Positions 35,504-44,068 of a stretch of 64,000 nucleotides of DNA are shown piece by piece (within the stretch, counting starts at the first letter, position 1; every line of letters begins with the position of its first letter). The notes beneath the pieces were generated by a model. It saw nothing but the letters and a program-made list of their open reading frames with translations. It had not been told where the DNA came from and made no database searches. This DNA is from JBJTUH01 sp044346175 (GTDB taxonomy: Bacteria; Cyanobacteriota; Vampirovibrionia; Vampirovibrionales; JAJTHC01): the NCBI GenBank assembly GCA_044346175.1, contig JBIIZQ010000012.1:1-64000 (forward strand), given 5' to 3'. The position numbers and the translations under genes were made by a program.

Positions 35504-37054
35504 ATGCTTGCTAAAGCAAAAACTCATTATGAATGTCGTGCCTGTGAGGCCATTAGCCCTGTCCTTCTTGGGAAATGTCCTGAGTGTGGACAATGGGGAA
35601 CCCTTGAAGCGGTTGTACAAGCCCCGCCCGTGATACCCTCAGCGGGTGCGGGGATGGTGAGTTTCAATATGCCACGCTTACATGAGCCTGACATGGCGTT
35701 ACAGGCAGAAGAAACCTTTCACCAAGGTAAAAAAAGTCGTGCCAACGCCCCACCTGCCACGGCACTTGCCCAACTTCAACAGGCCTACCCAAGTACGGCA
35801 CAAGCCATGGGTGCCATTACACAGTTTACGCAAACTGAACGCCTCTCGACAGGCTTACCCGAGCTAGACCGTGTGCTAGGGGGTGGTTTGGTACAGGATG
35901 CCTTTATCTTGATTGGGGGTGAGCCAGGGATTGGTAAGTCAACGTTATCGCTTCAAATGGCGGGACAGCTTGCGAGTCAAGGGCATCGGGTGCTGTATCT
36001 TGCGGCTGAAGAATCTGCCTCACAAGTCAAAGGTCGTAGCGACCGTCTAGGTGTGACGGCAAGTCTACAAAGTAATACCCTTTTTGTCGTTGCGACTCAC
36101 GAGCTTGAGCAACTCCTTGCCGAGGTGTTGCATATTAAACCCCATGTTGTGATTGTGGATAGTATCCAAGCGATTGCCTCTCGTGAAGTGACAGGCACCC
36201 CAAGCAGTGCAAGCCAAGTGAAGGCATGTGCGCATCGTCTCCAAGAAGTGGCTAAAGAGGGCGGCTGTTGCGTGGTCATGATTGGTCATGTCACGAAAGA
36301 AGGTGGACTTGCAGGCCCCAAACTCCTTGAACATGTGGTAGATACCGTATTGCACTTTGAAGGCGACCGTTACCAAGACCTCCGCTTGCTACGTAGTATC
36401 AAAAACAGGTTTGGTACCACACAGGAGCTTGGACTTTTCAGTATGGGGGAAACGGGTCTTGTACCTATCCAGAACCCAAGTGAACGCTTTTTGTCTCATG
36501 GGCTTACTGCTGATTTGTCAGGCTGTGTTACGACTTGTACAACGGAAGGCACCCGCATGCTGCTTGTGGAGCTTCAAGCCCTTGTGGGAACCACCGCCTA
36601 TCATTACCCTAAACGCATGGTGAATGGCTTGGAAACCAATCGGATTCATCAGATTGTTGCCGTACTGGAGCGTAAACTTGGCTTAGACTTTTCTCGGCAA
36701 GATGTTTATGTGAATGCCGTGGGTGGGCTAGACATCCGAGAACCCTGTGCCGACCTTGCGACTGCCTTGGCTCTTGTGGGGAGTCTTCAAAACTTGGCAC
36801 TGCGTTCGGGGTGTATTGTTTTGGGTGAGGTAGGTTTAACAGGTGAAATTCGTCCTGTGCCAAGCCTTGCCACTCGTTTAAAAGAAGCACTCCAGCTTGG
36901 GTTTAGCTGTGCCATTGTACCTAACGTGAATATTGACCCCGCTCTCCTTGAAACCTTTACCCAAGCTGGTATGACCCTCCTAGGGGTTTCCACTGTGATG
37001 GATGCCGTCCCGTATGCTTTCCCGAGTCACCCGAAAAATACACCCTCTTTCTAA
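35504..37054 (+). CDS. radA: DNA repair protein RadA (Sms)
   Basis: A RecA-like branch-migration factor processing recombination intermediates. An N-terminal C4 zinc finger has Cys 11, 14, 25 and 28 (YECRACEAIS, then GKCPECGQWG). The ATPase core has Walker A GGEPGIGKST, and the RadA-specific KNRFG motif lies in SIKNRFGTTQELG. The C-terminal third is the Lon-protease-like domain (AVGGLDIREPCADLATALAL, GEVGLTGEIRPV). I chose ATG 35504 over an in-frame GTG at 35495. A low-complexity linker of about 50 residues separates finger and ATPase, making the product longer (516) than the usual 450. Confidence 0.96.
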   Translation: MLAKAKTHYECRACEAISPVLLGKCPECGQWGTLEAVVQAPPVIPSAGAGMVSFNMPRLHEPDMALQAEETFHQGKKSRANAPPATALAQLQQAYPSTAQAMGAITQFTQTERLSTGLPELDRVLGGGLVQDAFILIGGEPGIGKSTLSLQMAGQLASQGHRVLYLAAEESASQVKGRSDRLGVTASLQSNTLFVVATHELEQLLAEVLHIKPHVVIVDSIQAIASREVTGTPSSASQVKACAHRLQEVAKEGGCCVVMIGHVTKEGGLAGPKLLEHVVDTVLHFEGDRYQDLRLLRSIKNRFGTTQELGLFSMGETGLVPIQNPSERFLSHGLTADLSGCVTTCTTEGTRMLLVELQALVGTTAYHYPKRMVNGLETNRIHQIVAVLERKLGLDFSRQDVYVNAVGGLDIREPCADLATALALVGSLQNLALRSGCIVLGEVGLTGEIRPVPSLATRLKEALQLGFSCAIVPNVNIDPALLETFTQAGMTLLGVSTVMDAVPYAFPSHPKNTPSF

Positions 37055-37483
37055 AGCCCGTGTAGGTAATCATGGGTGTTGGCTTTTTGCGGGACGGTTA
37101 TAAACCGTCCCCTACGGGTGAGAGGAGTCCTAGCTTCAAAGCGTGCCTTTAAAACAGCACACTCTTCCCTTGGAGAGAGAGGTATCTATCGTTGATACTA
37201 CAAGCCCTGTGGATTCCGACCTGCGTCGGAATGACGAGTTAAACCATAAAGGGATTCAGTGGGTTTGAGGAAAACCCTTGAACGTTTTGTAGGGGAGGGT
37301 TTGTAACCCTCCCGCTGGTTCAAGTGTTAGATTTTTGCGGGACGGTTATAAACTCTCCCCTACAGGACTTCAGCAAGGACGAGGGTGAGTGAGTGCATCC
37401 TATGCCCATAGGAACTTTCAACCGTTTGGCTCATGCGGGTGCTTACCTTTCCCGAAAAGAGTAGGAACCTATTGTGATGCTTC
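37055..37483. repeat. Intergenic cluster of REP-like hairpins
   Basis: No gene. Contains: GGGACGGTTtatAACCGTCCC-type palindrome at 37091-37111; the ATTCCGAC palindrome at 37212-37235; a GGGAGGGTT/AACCCTCCC palindrome at 37290-37314; and a degenerate copy of the first starting at 37339. At least two dispersed hairpin families are thus concentrated between radA and the methyltransferase gene. Confidence 0.75.
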
Positions 37484-38902
37484 ATGATTGTCACTGTTCC
37501 CGCTAAAAGTATTGGGCCTTTTGCTATGCCTCGTCATGCTTCTTCATCTCGCTCGCTTACCCTTCAGGCATCTGAGTCTTCAGAGGTGTCTTCAAACAAT
37601 ACGCACCGTGGAAGGATGCGTAAGCAAGGCACGATGCAGGAAACAGCGAAGGAAACAGTGAAGGAAATGGCACCAGAAACTATCAAAGGAAGTAAACGAA
37701 ACGCTAAAAGTCAGCTTGCACATGCACAACCCGTGACACAAGGTACCGCAAAAAAACAATGGCTTGCTAGTAAAACACAGGAAGCTTTTAACCCTTTTAC
37801 GCCAGAGCTTCCCATTGAGGGCGCTACCCTAGAGGCATTACCGAAAGAACCTCGCCCACATGCCAAAAGAAAAAATAAGCAATCCGAACAAGCTTTACCT
37901 ACTGAAGCTCTTCCTGTAGCTGCCTTAACGCCTATTGAGGTACTTAAGCCGCTTGACATCCAAACACGACCCACAACAGGAAGACATAAGCGTTTTCCTT
38001 GCCAAAGGGTTTCAGACCTTGACCCTAGAGCTTGGCGTGAGCTATCCAGCGATTTACTCCTCAGTAGCTTATGGCTTTTTCAAGGTCGTAGCCGAGAAGA
38101 TGGGCATCGAAATATCTACCACGGGAACTGCATCCCTCAAATTGTTTACCAACTTCTGAGACGTTACACCCGCACAGGTGATACTATTTTAGATTGCTTT
38201 TTGGGGTCAGGTACTTCCCTTATTGAGGCTTATCGCTTGGGGCGTTTTGGTTTAGGGTTAGAGTTACAACCTTCAGTGGCTGAAGAAACCCATCGTCATT
38301 TGGGCGGTTTAGGAGCGTGTGAGCGACGTTGGCAGGTGGCCTGTGGGAATAGTCAAGATGCTCACTGGGTTAAGCAAAGAGTTGCGCAATTTTTGGAGCA
38401 TTGTAACGAGTCACCTACTGATGTGAAAGCCCCCTCGGCTTCAAAAGTATCCAAAAAAGCACCTAAAGAAGCTCTTGGACAGCATACAAGGCAACATGTC
38501 GACTTTTTATTTTTACACCCACCTTATGATGACATTATCCGCTTTTCAGAACACCCTGACGACCTTTCAGCACAAAGTTCTACGCAGGATTTTCTTACTG
38601 CATTTAATGACGTACTCAAAGCCAGCGTACCAACCCTTAAACCAGGGGGCTTTGCTGCCATTGTCATTGGGGATAAATACACTGCGGGGACATGGCTTCC
38701 TCTTGGGTTTTGGTGTATGAATCTTGCCACGCAACAACATGACCTTGCACTGAAAGCGATTATCGTGAAAAACATCACGGGGAATGAGCGTGGCAAAGGT
38801 AGGACAGGGAATCTTTGGAAGTATCGTGCTGTAGCGGGTGGGTTTTATCTGTTTGAGCATGAATACATTTTCATTCTTGAAAAGCCTTTGAAAAACCCTT
38901 AA
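37484..38902 (+). CDS. Orphan DNA methyltransferase (N4/N6 type) with HPPY motif
   Basis: A 472-residue protein. The first 150 residues are basic, Lys/Ala/Glu/Pro-rich and probably disordered; ATG 37526 may be the true start. The SAM-binding motif I is DCFLGSGT (residues 237-244), and the catalytic motif IV is FLHPPYDDIIRFSE with HPPY at 345-348 in place of D/N/S-PPY. Later NLWKYRAVAGGFYLFEHEYIFILEK is typical of site-specific DNA methylases. Order of motifs (I before IV) fits the gamma/zeta-like arrangement, though target recognition cannot be read. No restriction endonuclease gene is adjacent, so it is solitary. RNA modification is an alternative. Confidence 0.75.
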   Translation: MIVTVPAKSIGPFAMPRHASSSRSLTLQASESSEVSSNNTHRGRMRKQGTMQETAKETVKEMAPETIKGSKRNAKSQLAHAQPVTQGTAKKQWLASKTQEAFNPFTPELPIEGATLEALPKEPRPHAKRKNKQSEQALPTEALPVAALTPIEVLKPLDIQTRPTTGRHKRFPCQRVSDLDPRAWRELSSDLLLSSLWLFQGRSREDGHRNIYHGNCIPQIVYQLLRRYTRTGDTILDCFLGSGTSLIEAYRLGRFGLGLELQPSVAEETHRHLGGLGACERRWQVACGNSQDAHWVKQRVAQFLEHCNESPTDVKAPSASKVSKKAPKEALGQHTRQHVDFLFLHPPYDDIIRFSEHPDDLSAQSSTQDFLTAFNDVLKASVPTLKPGGFAAIVIGDKYTAGTWLPLGFWCMNLATQQHDLALKAIIVKNITGNERGKGRTGNLWKYRAVAGGFYLFEHEYIFILEKPLKNP

Positions 38903-38976
38903 AGTTTTTACCCCTCTCTCCCCACGGGGGGAGAGGGTCGTTTTACAAACCTTCCCGCAAGTAAAAACCTTATACA

Positions 38977-39004
38977 CCCCTCTTTGGACACTTCCAAAGA
39001 GGGG
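38977..39004 (+). terminator. Hairpin after the methyltransferase gene
   Basis: Perfect 12-bp stem (CCCCTCTTTGGA and complement), 4-nt loop. The following sequence (CTTTGC) is only a weak U-tract. A separate C/G-rich inverted repeat of the CCTCTCCC/GGGAGAGG kind lies at about 38911-38937. Confidence 0.55.
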
Positions 39005-39242
39005 CTTTGCATAAGCTTTACATCTTCTTTATTCCAGATTCTCCCCCAGCTAACCGAGAACTTAATTACCGAGGGTTAAGTGACTCAGAAAGCTACCGAA
39101 ACCCTTAGCAACGCAAGCTGACCTTGAGGTACCTCACACGTAGAGCAAGGTAAAGTAAGCAGGTGTTGGTTGACTGATTTTTGTTTGTGTTTTGTGTGCA
39201 TTGTATCCCGTTGCGAAATAAAGTGATAAAGGAATAACGACT

Positions 39243-39722
39243 ATGATGAACGTACTTAAAAAAGGTTTTACCCTTGTTGAACTTGCAATCGTTGTGGCTA
39301 TTGTTGGTGTTATGGCAAGTGTGGCTATGACTCGTTTCACAGGGTTGAGCGAAACTGCTGAAGCTTCTCAAGCACGTATGTTCGTAAACCAACTTAACTC
39401 TGGCGTTGCAATGTACATGTCTCGTACAGGTACTCTTCCCAATAGCTTTACTCAGTTTGTTGCAACAACTGATGCTGCTTTAACTGCTGCTGGCGGAAAC
39501 CTTGCGGGTGGTGGTACGGCTGTATTTCCCACGGTAAGTATTCAGCGTTTAGGTACAGGGCAAAACCGCTGTACTGTTGCCGCTCAAACCATTACTTGTG
39601 GTGCTGCTGGAGGTACAGGGGCATTCAGCCAATTATCGGTTGCTACTTATACTTTCAACGCTAACGGTGGACAGGTAACTGCTGTTATTACGGGTCGTTC
39701 TGGTCAGCAATACGTCCAGTAA
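39243..39722 (+). CDS. Type IV pilin, probable major pilin
   Basis: The 159-residue product has a short leader (MMNVLKKG) and then FTLVELAIVVAIVGVMASVA. Prepilin peptidase would cut between Gly8 and Phe9; the Glu at +5 is present. The C-terminal domain carries two Cys (about residues 119 and 127) that may form the usual D-loop-like disulfide. It has ATGATG at the start and a good AAAGGA Shine-Dalgarno sequence 9 nt upstream, and a terminator follows, suggesting strong single-gene expression as expected of a structural pilin. A divergent paralogue follows at 39963. Confidence 0.88.
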   Translation: MMNVLKKGFTLVELAIVVAIVGVMASVAMTRFTGLSETAEASQARMFVNQLNSGVAMYMSRTGTLPNSFTQFVATTDAALTAAGGNLAGGGTAVFPTVSIQRLGTGQNRCTVAAQTITCGAAGGTGAFSQLSVATYTFNANGGQVTAVITGRSGQQYVQ

Positions 39723-39760
39723 GCTTAAGCACCTTAAGGGTGTGGCTTAGTTAAAGCATA

Positions 39761-39816
39761 CCTCCTTGTGGTTGAATATCGTCATACGATGTTTTAACGC
39801 AAGGAGGATGTTTTTT
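39761..39816 (+). terminator. Pilin terminator
   Basis: CCTCCTTG pairs with CAAGGAGG across a 31-nt loop, directly followed by ATG and TTTTTTATT. Confidence 0.6.
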
Positions 39817-39962
39817 ATTCCCTCAAATAACCTGTTTATTTACCCGTTTATGATTTTATGATACGTAATCGTTCTTGTTTTTATAGCTTCATTACCGCCA
39901 CACTATTTTTCAAAGACCACACATCGTATAGAACAGCCGTTGTTTAGGGAGCCATTTACCCT

Positions 39963-40460
39963 ATGTTCAGTAGCCACAACCGAGTAAGTGTTTTTAAGCC
40001 TCTTGTATTGCCTACCCTTCCGTTAAAAGGATACACCTTGGTAGAGCTTGCCATGGTCGTAGCTTTGGTAAGCGTGATGGCAATGACAGCTGGGCTAAGA
40101 ATGGGGTTTCAACAAGAGACTGCTGAGGCAGCTGCGGCTAAAAACTTAACGCAACAGCTACGAGCTGGCGTTGCCATGTACATGACACAAACGGGAAGGT
40201 TACCCGCTAACTTTCGACAATTTGTGACTTTGAACCGTGATGACTTAAATGTCCCCCGTGCAGGTAATCGGTTTTACACCGTGAGCTTGCATCAGTTAGG
40301 TGGTATGAATAATCGGGATGCGTGTGTGGTGAATAACGCCCAAATTCGTTGTGGAGGTCTAGCTTTTTTGAAGCTTAGAACTGCAAATTATACACTGACT
40401 GCAGAGGGTTTGGTGACCTCCAATCTACGAGGCCAAAGTGGGCAGTTTTATACGAATTAG
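39963..40460 (+). CDS. Type IV pilin-like paralogue
   Basis: A 165-residue product, clearly paralogous to the pilin just upstream: the prepilin motif is KGYTLVELAMVVALVSVMAM, and the segments RAGVAMYMTQTGRLPANFRQFV and GLVTSNLRGQSGQFY align with NSGVAMYMSRTGTLPNSFTQFV and GQVTAVITGRSGQQY. It keeps the Cys pair. Its leader is longer (about 22 residues) and the processed N terminus is Tyr where the paralogue has Phe. No strong Shine-Dalgarno sequence is seen, so it may be a minor or regulated pilin. Confidence 0.85.
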   Translation: MFSSHNRVSVFKPLVLPTLPLKGYTLVELAMVVALVSVMAMTAGLRMGFQQETAEAAAAKNLTQQLRAGVAMYMTQTGRLPANFRQFVTLNRDDLNVPRAGNRFYTVSLHQLGGMNNRDACVVNNAQIRCGGLAFLKLRTANYTLTAEGLVTSNLRGQSGQFYTN

Positions 40461-40503
40461 GGTTTTTGCCCTCTCCCCCAGCCCCTCCCCCTTCAAGGGG
40501 GAG

Positions 40504-40589
40504 GGGAGTTATGTGTTTGAAGGATGAGCTTGTAAAAAAGTTCTCTGAGAGTTAGAGAGAGGGAAAATGCACACAAAAACGGCAAAGCT
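40504..40589 (+). repeat. Long direct repeat, copy A
   Basis: These 86 bp are identical to 41894-41979. The copy ends one base before the stop codon of the minus-strand RTX gene. A C/G-rich palindrome (CCCCTCCCCCTTCAAGGGGG) sits just before it. Confidence 0.9.
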
Positions 40590-40590
40590 A

Positions 40591-41631
40591 TTAGGCGACG
40601 GCAATACCCGCTTGAGCGTTGCTTGTAATAATGCCCATGAGTGTGGCATTGTTACGCACCACATTGGCATCAGAAATATCAAGCGTACCACCCTGAGCTG
40701 TGTTGTAGTTCACAAACGCCGTGTAGATATTTTTGATATCTCTACCGTTAAAGAAGAAGTTGGAGGTTTCACCACGTACCTGTACAAGGTCAATACCATA
40801 ATCAGTATCACCATTTTCGGCAAACCGAATGGTGTTGATGGTGTTGCCGTAGCTGATAGTAGCTTCATAATCCACAAGGGCATTCCCTGTGATGGTTTTG
40901 AAGGCAAAGGCAAAACGGCTTTGAGCTGTGGTATTCACGTCAATGGAAGCATACGTCGCATTGATTTCATACAGATTAGCAGGGTTGAAGAAGGTTGGAT
41001 CCCAAGTGCTTAGCACATCGTTACCATCGCCATCATTAAACCACATCCGGACACGTCCAGCACTGTCTGCTGGGTGTCCTATAAACAAAATATCTTGTCC
41101 TTTGCCACCCACCAAAGTGTCAAGCCTATTTTCAAAACCATTGGTAGCACTGTTTACAAGAAGAACATCGTTATGGTCGCCACCATCAAGGTAATTTCCA
41201 GGACCTATGCCTTGAGACTCCAAATAGTCGCGACCTTCTTGACCGTAGATGTAGCTACTACCAGCCTCGCTGGCAACAAGCCAATCATTACCAGCACCCC
41301 CGTAAAGAAAGTCAGTAGCATAGTTTCCTTCTATGAAATTACCACCCGTACCACCCCAAAGGGTATCGTTGCCTAAGCCACCCCAAAGGCGGTCTTCACC
41401 ATTACCACCGATGAGTTCATCGTCACCTGCTCCGCCAAAAAGGCGGTCGTTGCCGTCTTCGCCATAAAGCCCATCGGCACCATTACCGCCCCAAAGCTCA
41501 TCGTTACCACCTTCACCCCATAAGCCATCGTTGCCGTCGCCACCGTACATGGTATCGTTACCACCCGTACCCGTGATTTGGTTATCAGCTTCATCGCCGT
41601 AAAATGTGTTGTTATCTATGATTGTAATCAT
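40591..41631 (-). CDS. RTX-like calcium-binding protein
   Basis: A 346-residue product. Residues about 20-95 contain roughly eight consecutive GGxGxDxLx-type nonapeptides (GGDGNDGLW, GGNGADGLY, GEDGNDRLF, GGAGDDELI, GGLGNDTLW), which fold as a calcium-bound parallel beta-roll. Weaker copies follow to about residue 200, and the last 140 residues are a different, Asn/Thr/Ile-rich domain. There is no Sec signal, consistent with type I secretion by an uncleaved C-terminal signal, but no T1SS gene is in the window. Repeats at the N-terminal end are unusual. The gene is bounded by direct repeats A and B. Confidence 0.85.
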   Translation of the reverse strand: MITIIDNNTFYGDEADNQITGTGGNDTMYGGDGNDGLWGEGGNDELWGGNGADGLYGEDGNDRLFGGAGDDELIGGNGEDRLWGGLGNDTLWGGTGGNFIEGNYATDFLYGGAGNDWLVASEAGSSYIYGQEGRDYLESQGIGPGNYLDGGDHNDVLLVNSATNGFENRLDTLVGGKGQDILFIGHPADSAGRVRMWFNDGDGNDVLSTWDPTFFNPANLYEINATYASIDVNTTAQSRFAFAFKTITGNALVDYEATISYGNTINTIRFAENGDTDYGIDLVQVRGETSNFFFNGRDIKNIYTAFVNYNTAQGGTLDISDANVVRNNATLMGIITSNAQAGIAVA

Positions 41632-41800
41632 TATGTTGAAAAAACCTTATCCTTGTTTAAAGAGGGAGTTAAAGAACACGAACACGAAAAAACGGATTCT
41701 TAAAAAGAAGCTATAGGAGTTTAAGCTTGTAAAAACCCTAAGTCTATTATCCTAAAAAGCTTTTTTTGAGTAAAGCAGACGTTTTGCACGCTATCGTTGC

Positions 41801-41979
41801 GTAACTTCGTGCGGAACGACGGTGTACGTTATAAAGTCGTTATTCATTCGTCTTGTGGTTGAGGTGTTGGCTTCTACCCTCTCCCAAGGGGGAGGGAGTT
41901 ATGTGTTTGAAGGATGAGCTTGTAAAAAAGTTCTCTGAGAGTTAGAGAGAGGGAAAATGCACACAAAAACGGCAAAGCT
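41801..41979 (+). repeat. Long direct repeat, copy B (full length)
   Basis: Its 3' part (41894-41979) is identical to copy A. Its 5' part (from 41801, GTAACTTCGTGCGGAAC...) matches copy C with about one mismatch in 62. It thus links the two other copies and defines a unit of about 180 bp. Flanks carry further fragments, such as GACGGCTTCTACCCTCT near 42000. No ORF is present. Confidence 0.88.
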
Positions 41980-42026
41980 TTTTAGTGGCTTGGCTGACGT
42001 GACGGCTTCTACCCTCTTTACAGTTC

Positions 42027-43529
42027 TTATTTTTCTTGCCCTTTTTCAGGGCTAGCATAGAACTGTGCTAATGAGAGTTTATGTTGAAGTTGGCTCATGG
42101 TGTGATGCCATGGCGGTTGAGGTGTGAGGTCTTTAGGGGTTGAAGAGGGTAAAGATTTCATTGAAATGTTAGCCATATGGCGAATGACAGGCTGGTAAAG
42201 AGGGTTTTGCTCTAAGGCTTGCAGTTGTCTTTCAAAACTTTGGATAAGTTGTTTTTTCTCGGAAGCAGGTAGAAACACCCCCTTGGCTGCATTGCGTGTA
42301 ATGGTTTTAAAATCCTGCCAAGAGGTGACCAGTCCGTGCTTATAGAGGCGTTCATATTCTTTGGAAATCTTCGTTTTAAAAACACCAGGGTCGTCTGTAC
42401 AAACAGACACGGGAATACCTGCATCCAAGAAAGTCCGAATGGGATGGGTTTTCCACGAGGTATTCCCAATCGCAACATTTGAGGTAGGGCATGATTCCAC
42501 AATGGTACCTGTTGCCTTGAGTCGCTTCATGACTTGTGCATCGTGCGTTGCAAAAAGGGCATGTCCTATGCCATTGACACCATACTCTAAGGCTAAATTG
42601 ACAGAAGCTGCCCCTGTGATATTCCCTGACATGGGTGTTTCTCCAGCATGGACAGTGACAGGCAAGCCCTGTTGTTTCACATAATGAATCACATCTTTAA
42701 AATGATATAAAGGGTAACGGCTTTCATCCCCAGCAATGTCAAAGCCTACCACGAGTTTATCAGGGTCGTGTTTAGCGTAGTGTACTGCTAATTTTGCATC
42801 TTTCATTGCACGAGCCACAATCGCTTTGATGTCTTCTCCCTTCCGCCCGTGCCGCTTGGCTGCTACAATTACCCGAACCTGTTGCGTATACCCTACTTTA
42901 CTTAAGTCCTCCTTGGCTTCACTGATACCTTGACGAATGGCATTCAGAATGGTGTCAGGGGTTTCTGTTTCATCTGCCAAGCCGATACGCAGTGCTAGAT
43001 ACTTTACGTTATCTTCAGCGGCTTTTTTACATATTAAATAGGTTGCAATCCTGAGTTGTTGAGGCTCTTTCGCACCTGTGGCAAGGATGTCATAAAAGGT
43101 GTTGAAGTGTGTCAGGTTTTTGAAACGTTCAGGGGTGCCTGTGAGTTTTGCGATGGTTTCGTCGTCTAGTCCGTTACGTTCCAGCATTTTACGGATAATA
43201 CGCTTGGGTCTTGCACCGCCAAGGTGTACGTGACGTTCGGCTTTGGGAAGTGCCACAAAAAGGGAAGAAAGCAAAGGGTGGATAGGATTTTCCTGTTGAA
43301 AGTCATAAATGACACTATCGGCCGCTTCAATACTAAGAGGGGGGACTTTCTTGAGTTGGTTTTTTAAATCAAGGGTGTCTTGAGTGTCTGTGTGATTTTG
43401 TGTTGAGGTTGTAGGGTGTTCATTCTGAGAGGGGGATTCACTTAAGCCAAAACGTGACTTTTGGACGGGTAATGCTTGGGCTTGAGGGTATGGCGCCATT
43501 CTGGGTGTATGCGTCATGTGAGCAATCAT
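42027..43529 (-). CDS. add: Adenosine deaminase
   Basis: Deaminates adenosine (or deoxyadenosine) to inosine with a zinc-bound water. Motifs in order: H100-V-H102 in ERHVHLGGARP, VVGFDIAGDES, VTVHAGE, GIGHALFA, ESCPTSNVAIG and VSVCTDDPGVF; these supply the zinc ligands and catalytic Glu, His and Asp. The first 95 residues are a low-complexity extension absent from typical 330-350-residue enzymes, making 500 in total. The first helix has HVHLGG where most have HxHLDG. The gene lies between direct repeats B and C. Adenosine from AhcY would be its natural substrate; aminofutalosine deamination is another activity known in this superfamily. Confidence 0.88.
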   Translation of the reverse strand: MIAHMTHTPRMAPYPQAQALPVQKSRFGLSESPSQNEHPTTSTQNHTDTQDTLDLKNQLKKVPPLSIEAADSVIYDFQQENPIHPLLSSLFVALPKAERHVHLGGARPKRIIRKMLERNGLDDETIAKLTGTPERFKNLTHFNTFYDILATGAKEPQQLRIATYLICKKAAEDNVKYLALRIGLADETETPDTILNAIRQGISEAKEDLSKVGYTQQVRVIVAAKRHGRKGEDIKAIVARAMKDAKLAVHYAKHDPDKLVVGFDIAGDESRYPLYHFKDVIHYVKQQGLPVTVHAGETPMSGNITGAASVNLALEYGVNGIGHALFATHDAQVMKRLKATGTIVESCPTSNVAIGNTSWKTHPIRTFLDAGIPVSVCTDDPGVFKTKISKEYERLYKHGLVTSWQDFKTITRNAAKGVFLPASEKKQLIQSFERQLQALEQNPLYQPVIRHMANISMKSLPSSTPKDLTPQPPWHHTMSQLQHKLSLAQFYASPEKGQEK

Positions 43530-43672
43530 TGTAGGGGGAGCCTCTCTAAAAAATCGTTTTAAATGTTTTAAACAATGTCGGATAGTACCATCACAAGGAG
43601 AAGGTTTTATTTAAAAAAGCTACGCTTACTCTACCATGAAGGATGCCTCTATGACCCCACCCTCTGGATGCC

Positions 43673-43818
43673 GTAACTTCGTGCGGAATGACGGTGTACG
43701 TTATAAAGTCGTTATTCATTCGTCTTGTGGTTGATGTGACGGCTTCTACCCTCTCCTCCATCCCTCCCCCTTCAAGGGCGAGGGAAGTATGTGTTTGAAG
43801 GATGAGTTTGTAAAAATG
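43673..43818 (+). repeat. Long direct repeat, copy C (5' part)
   Basis: From GTAACTTCGTGCGGAATGAC it follows copy B with one mismatch in the first 62 bases, then a C/G-rich palindrome and TATGTGTTTGAAGGATGAG, after which it diverges. It lies upstream of the adenosine deaminase gene in the otherwise empty 43530-44068 interval. Confidence 0.85.
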
Positions 43819-44068
43819 CCCTCTCTCCCATCGAGGAGAGAGGGGCAAATGTCGGCGATGAAAATCCTTAAGTTATTGTCAAAATTTAACGATATTACCT
43901 ACATGAAGAGATGCGTTTCTCAATATTGTATGTGGGAGCGTATAGAAAAACGTAGAGCAACAAGCATTTTTGCACTATACTACAGGCATCTCCATTTTAC
44001 AGATGCGTTCTAAACGCCCTGTTATTTTCCTGTGTTTGCTCCTTATTTGATGGCATCTCCACAAGCTC

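Noticed and set aside
37484..38902. Restriction-modification system around the methyltransferase
   Set aside because: Neighbours are RadA and pilin; no endonuclease or specificity gene is present.
40567..41376. Plus-strand ORFs across the RTX gene
   Set aside because: They mirror the regular GGxGxD repeats on the opposite strand and have no independent support.
43789..44013. 74-codon ORF upstream of gatA
   Set aside because: It runs through repeat C and the C/G-rich palindrome, with no conserved feature.
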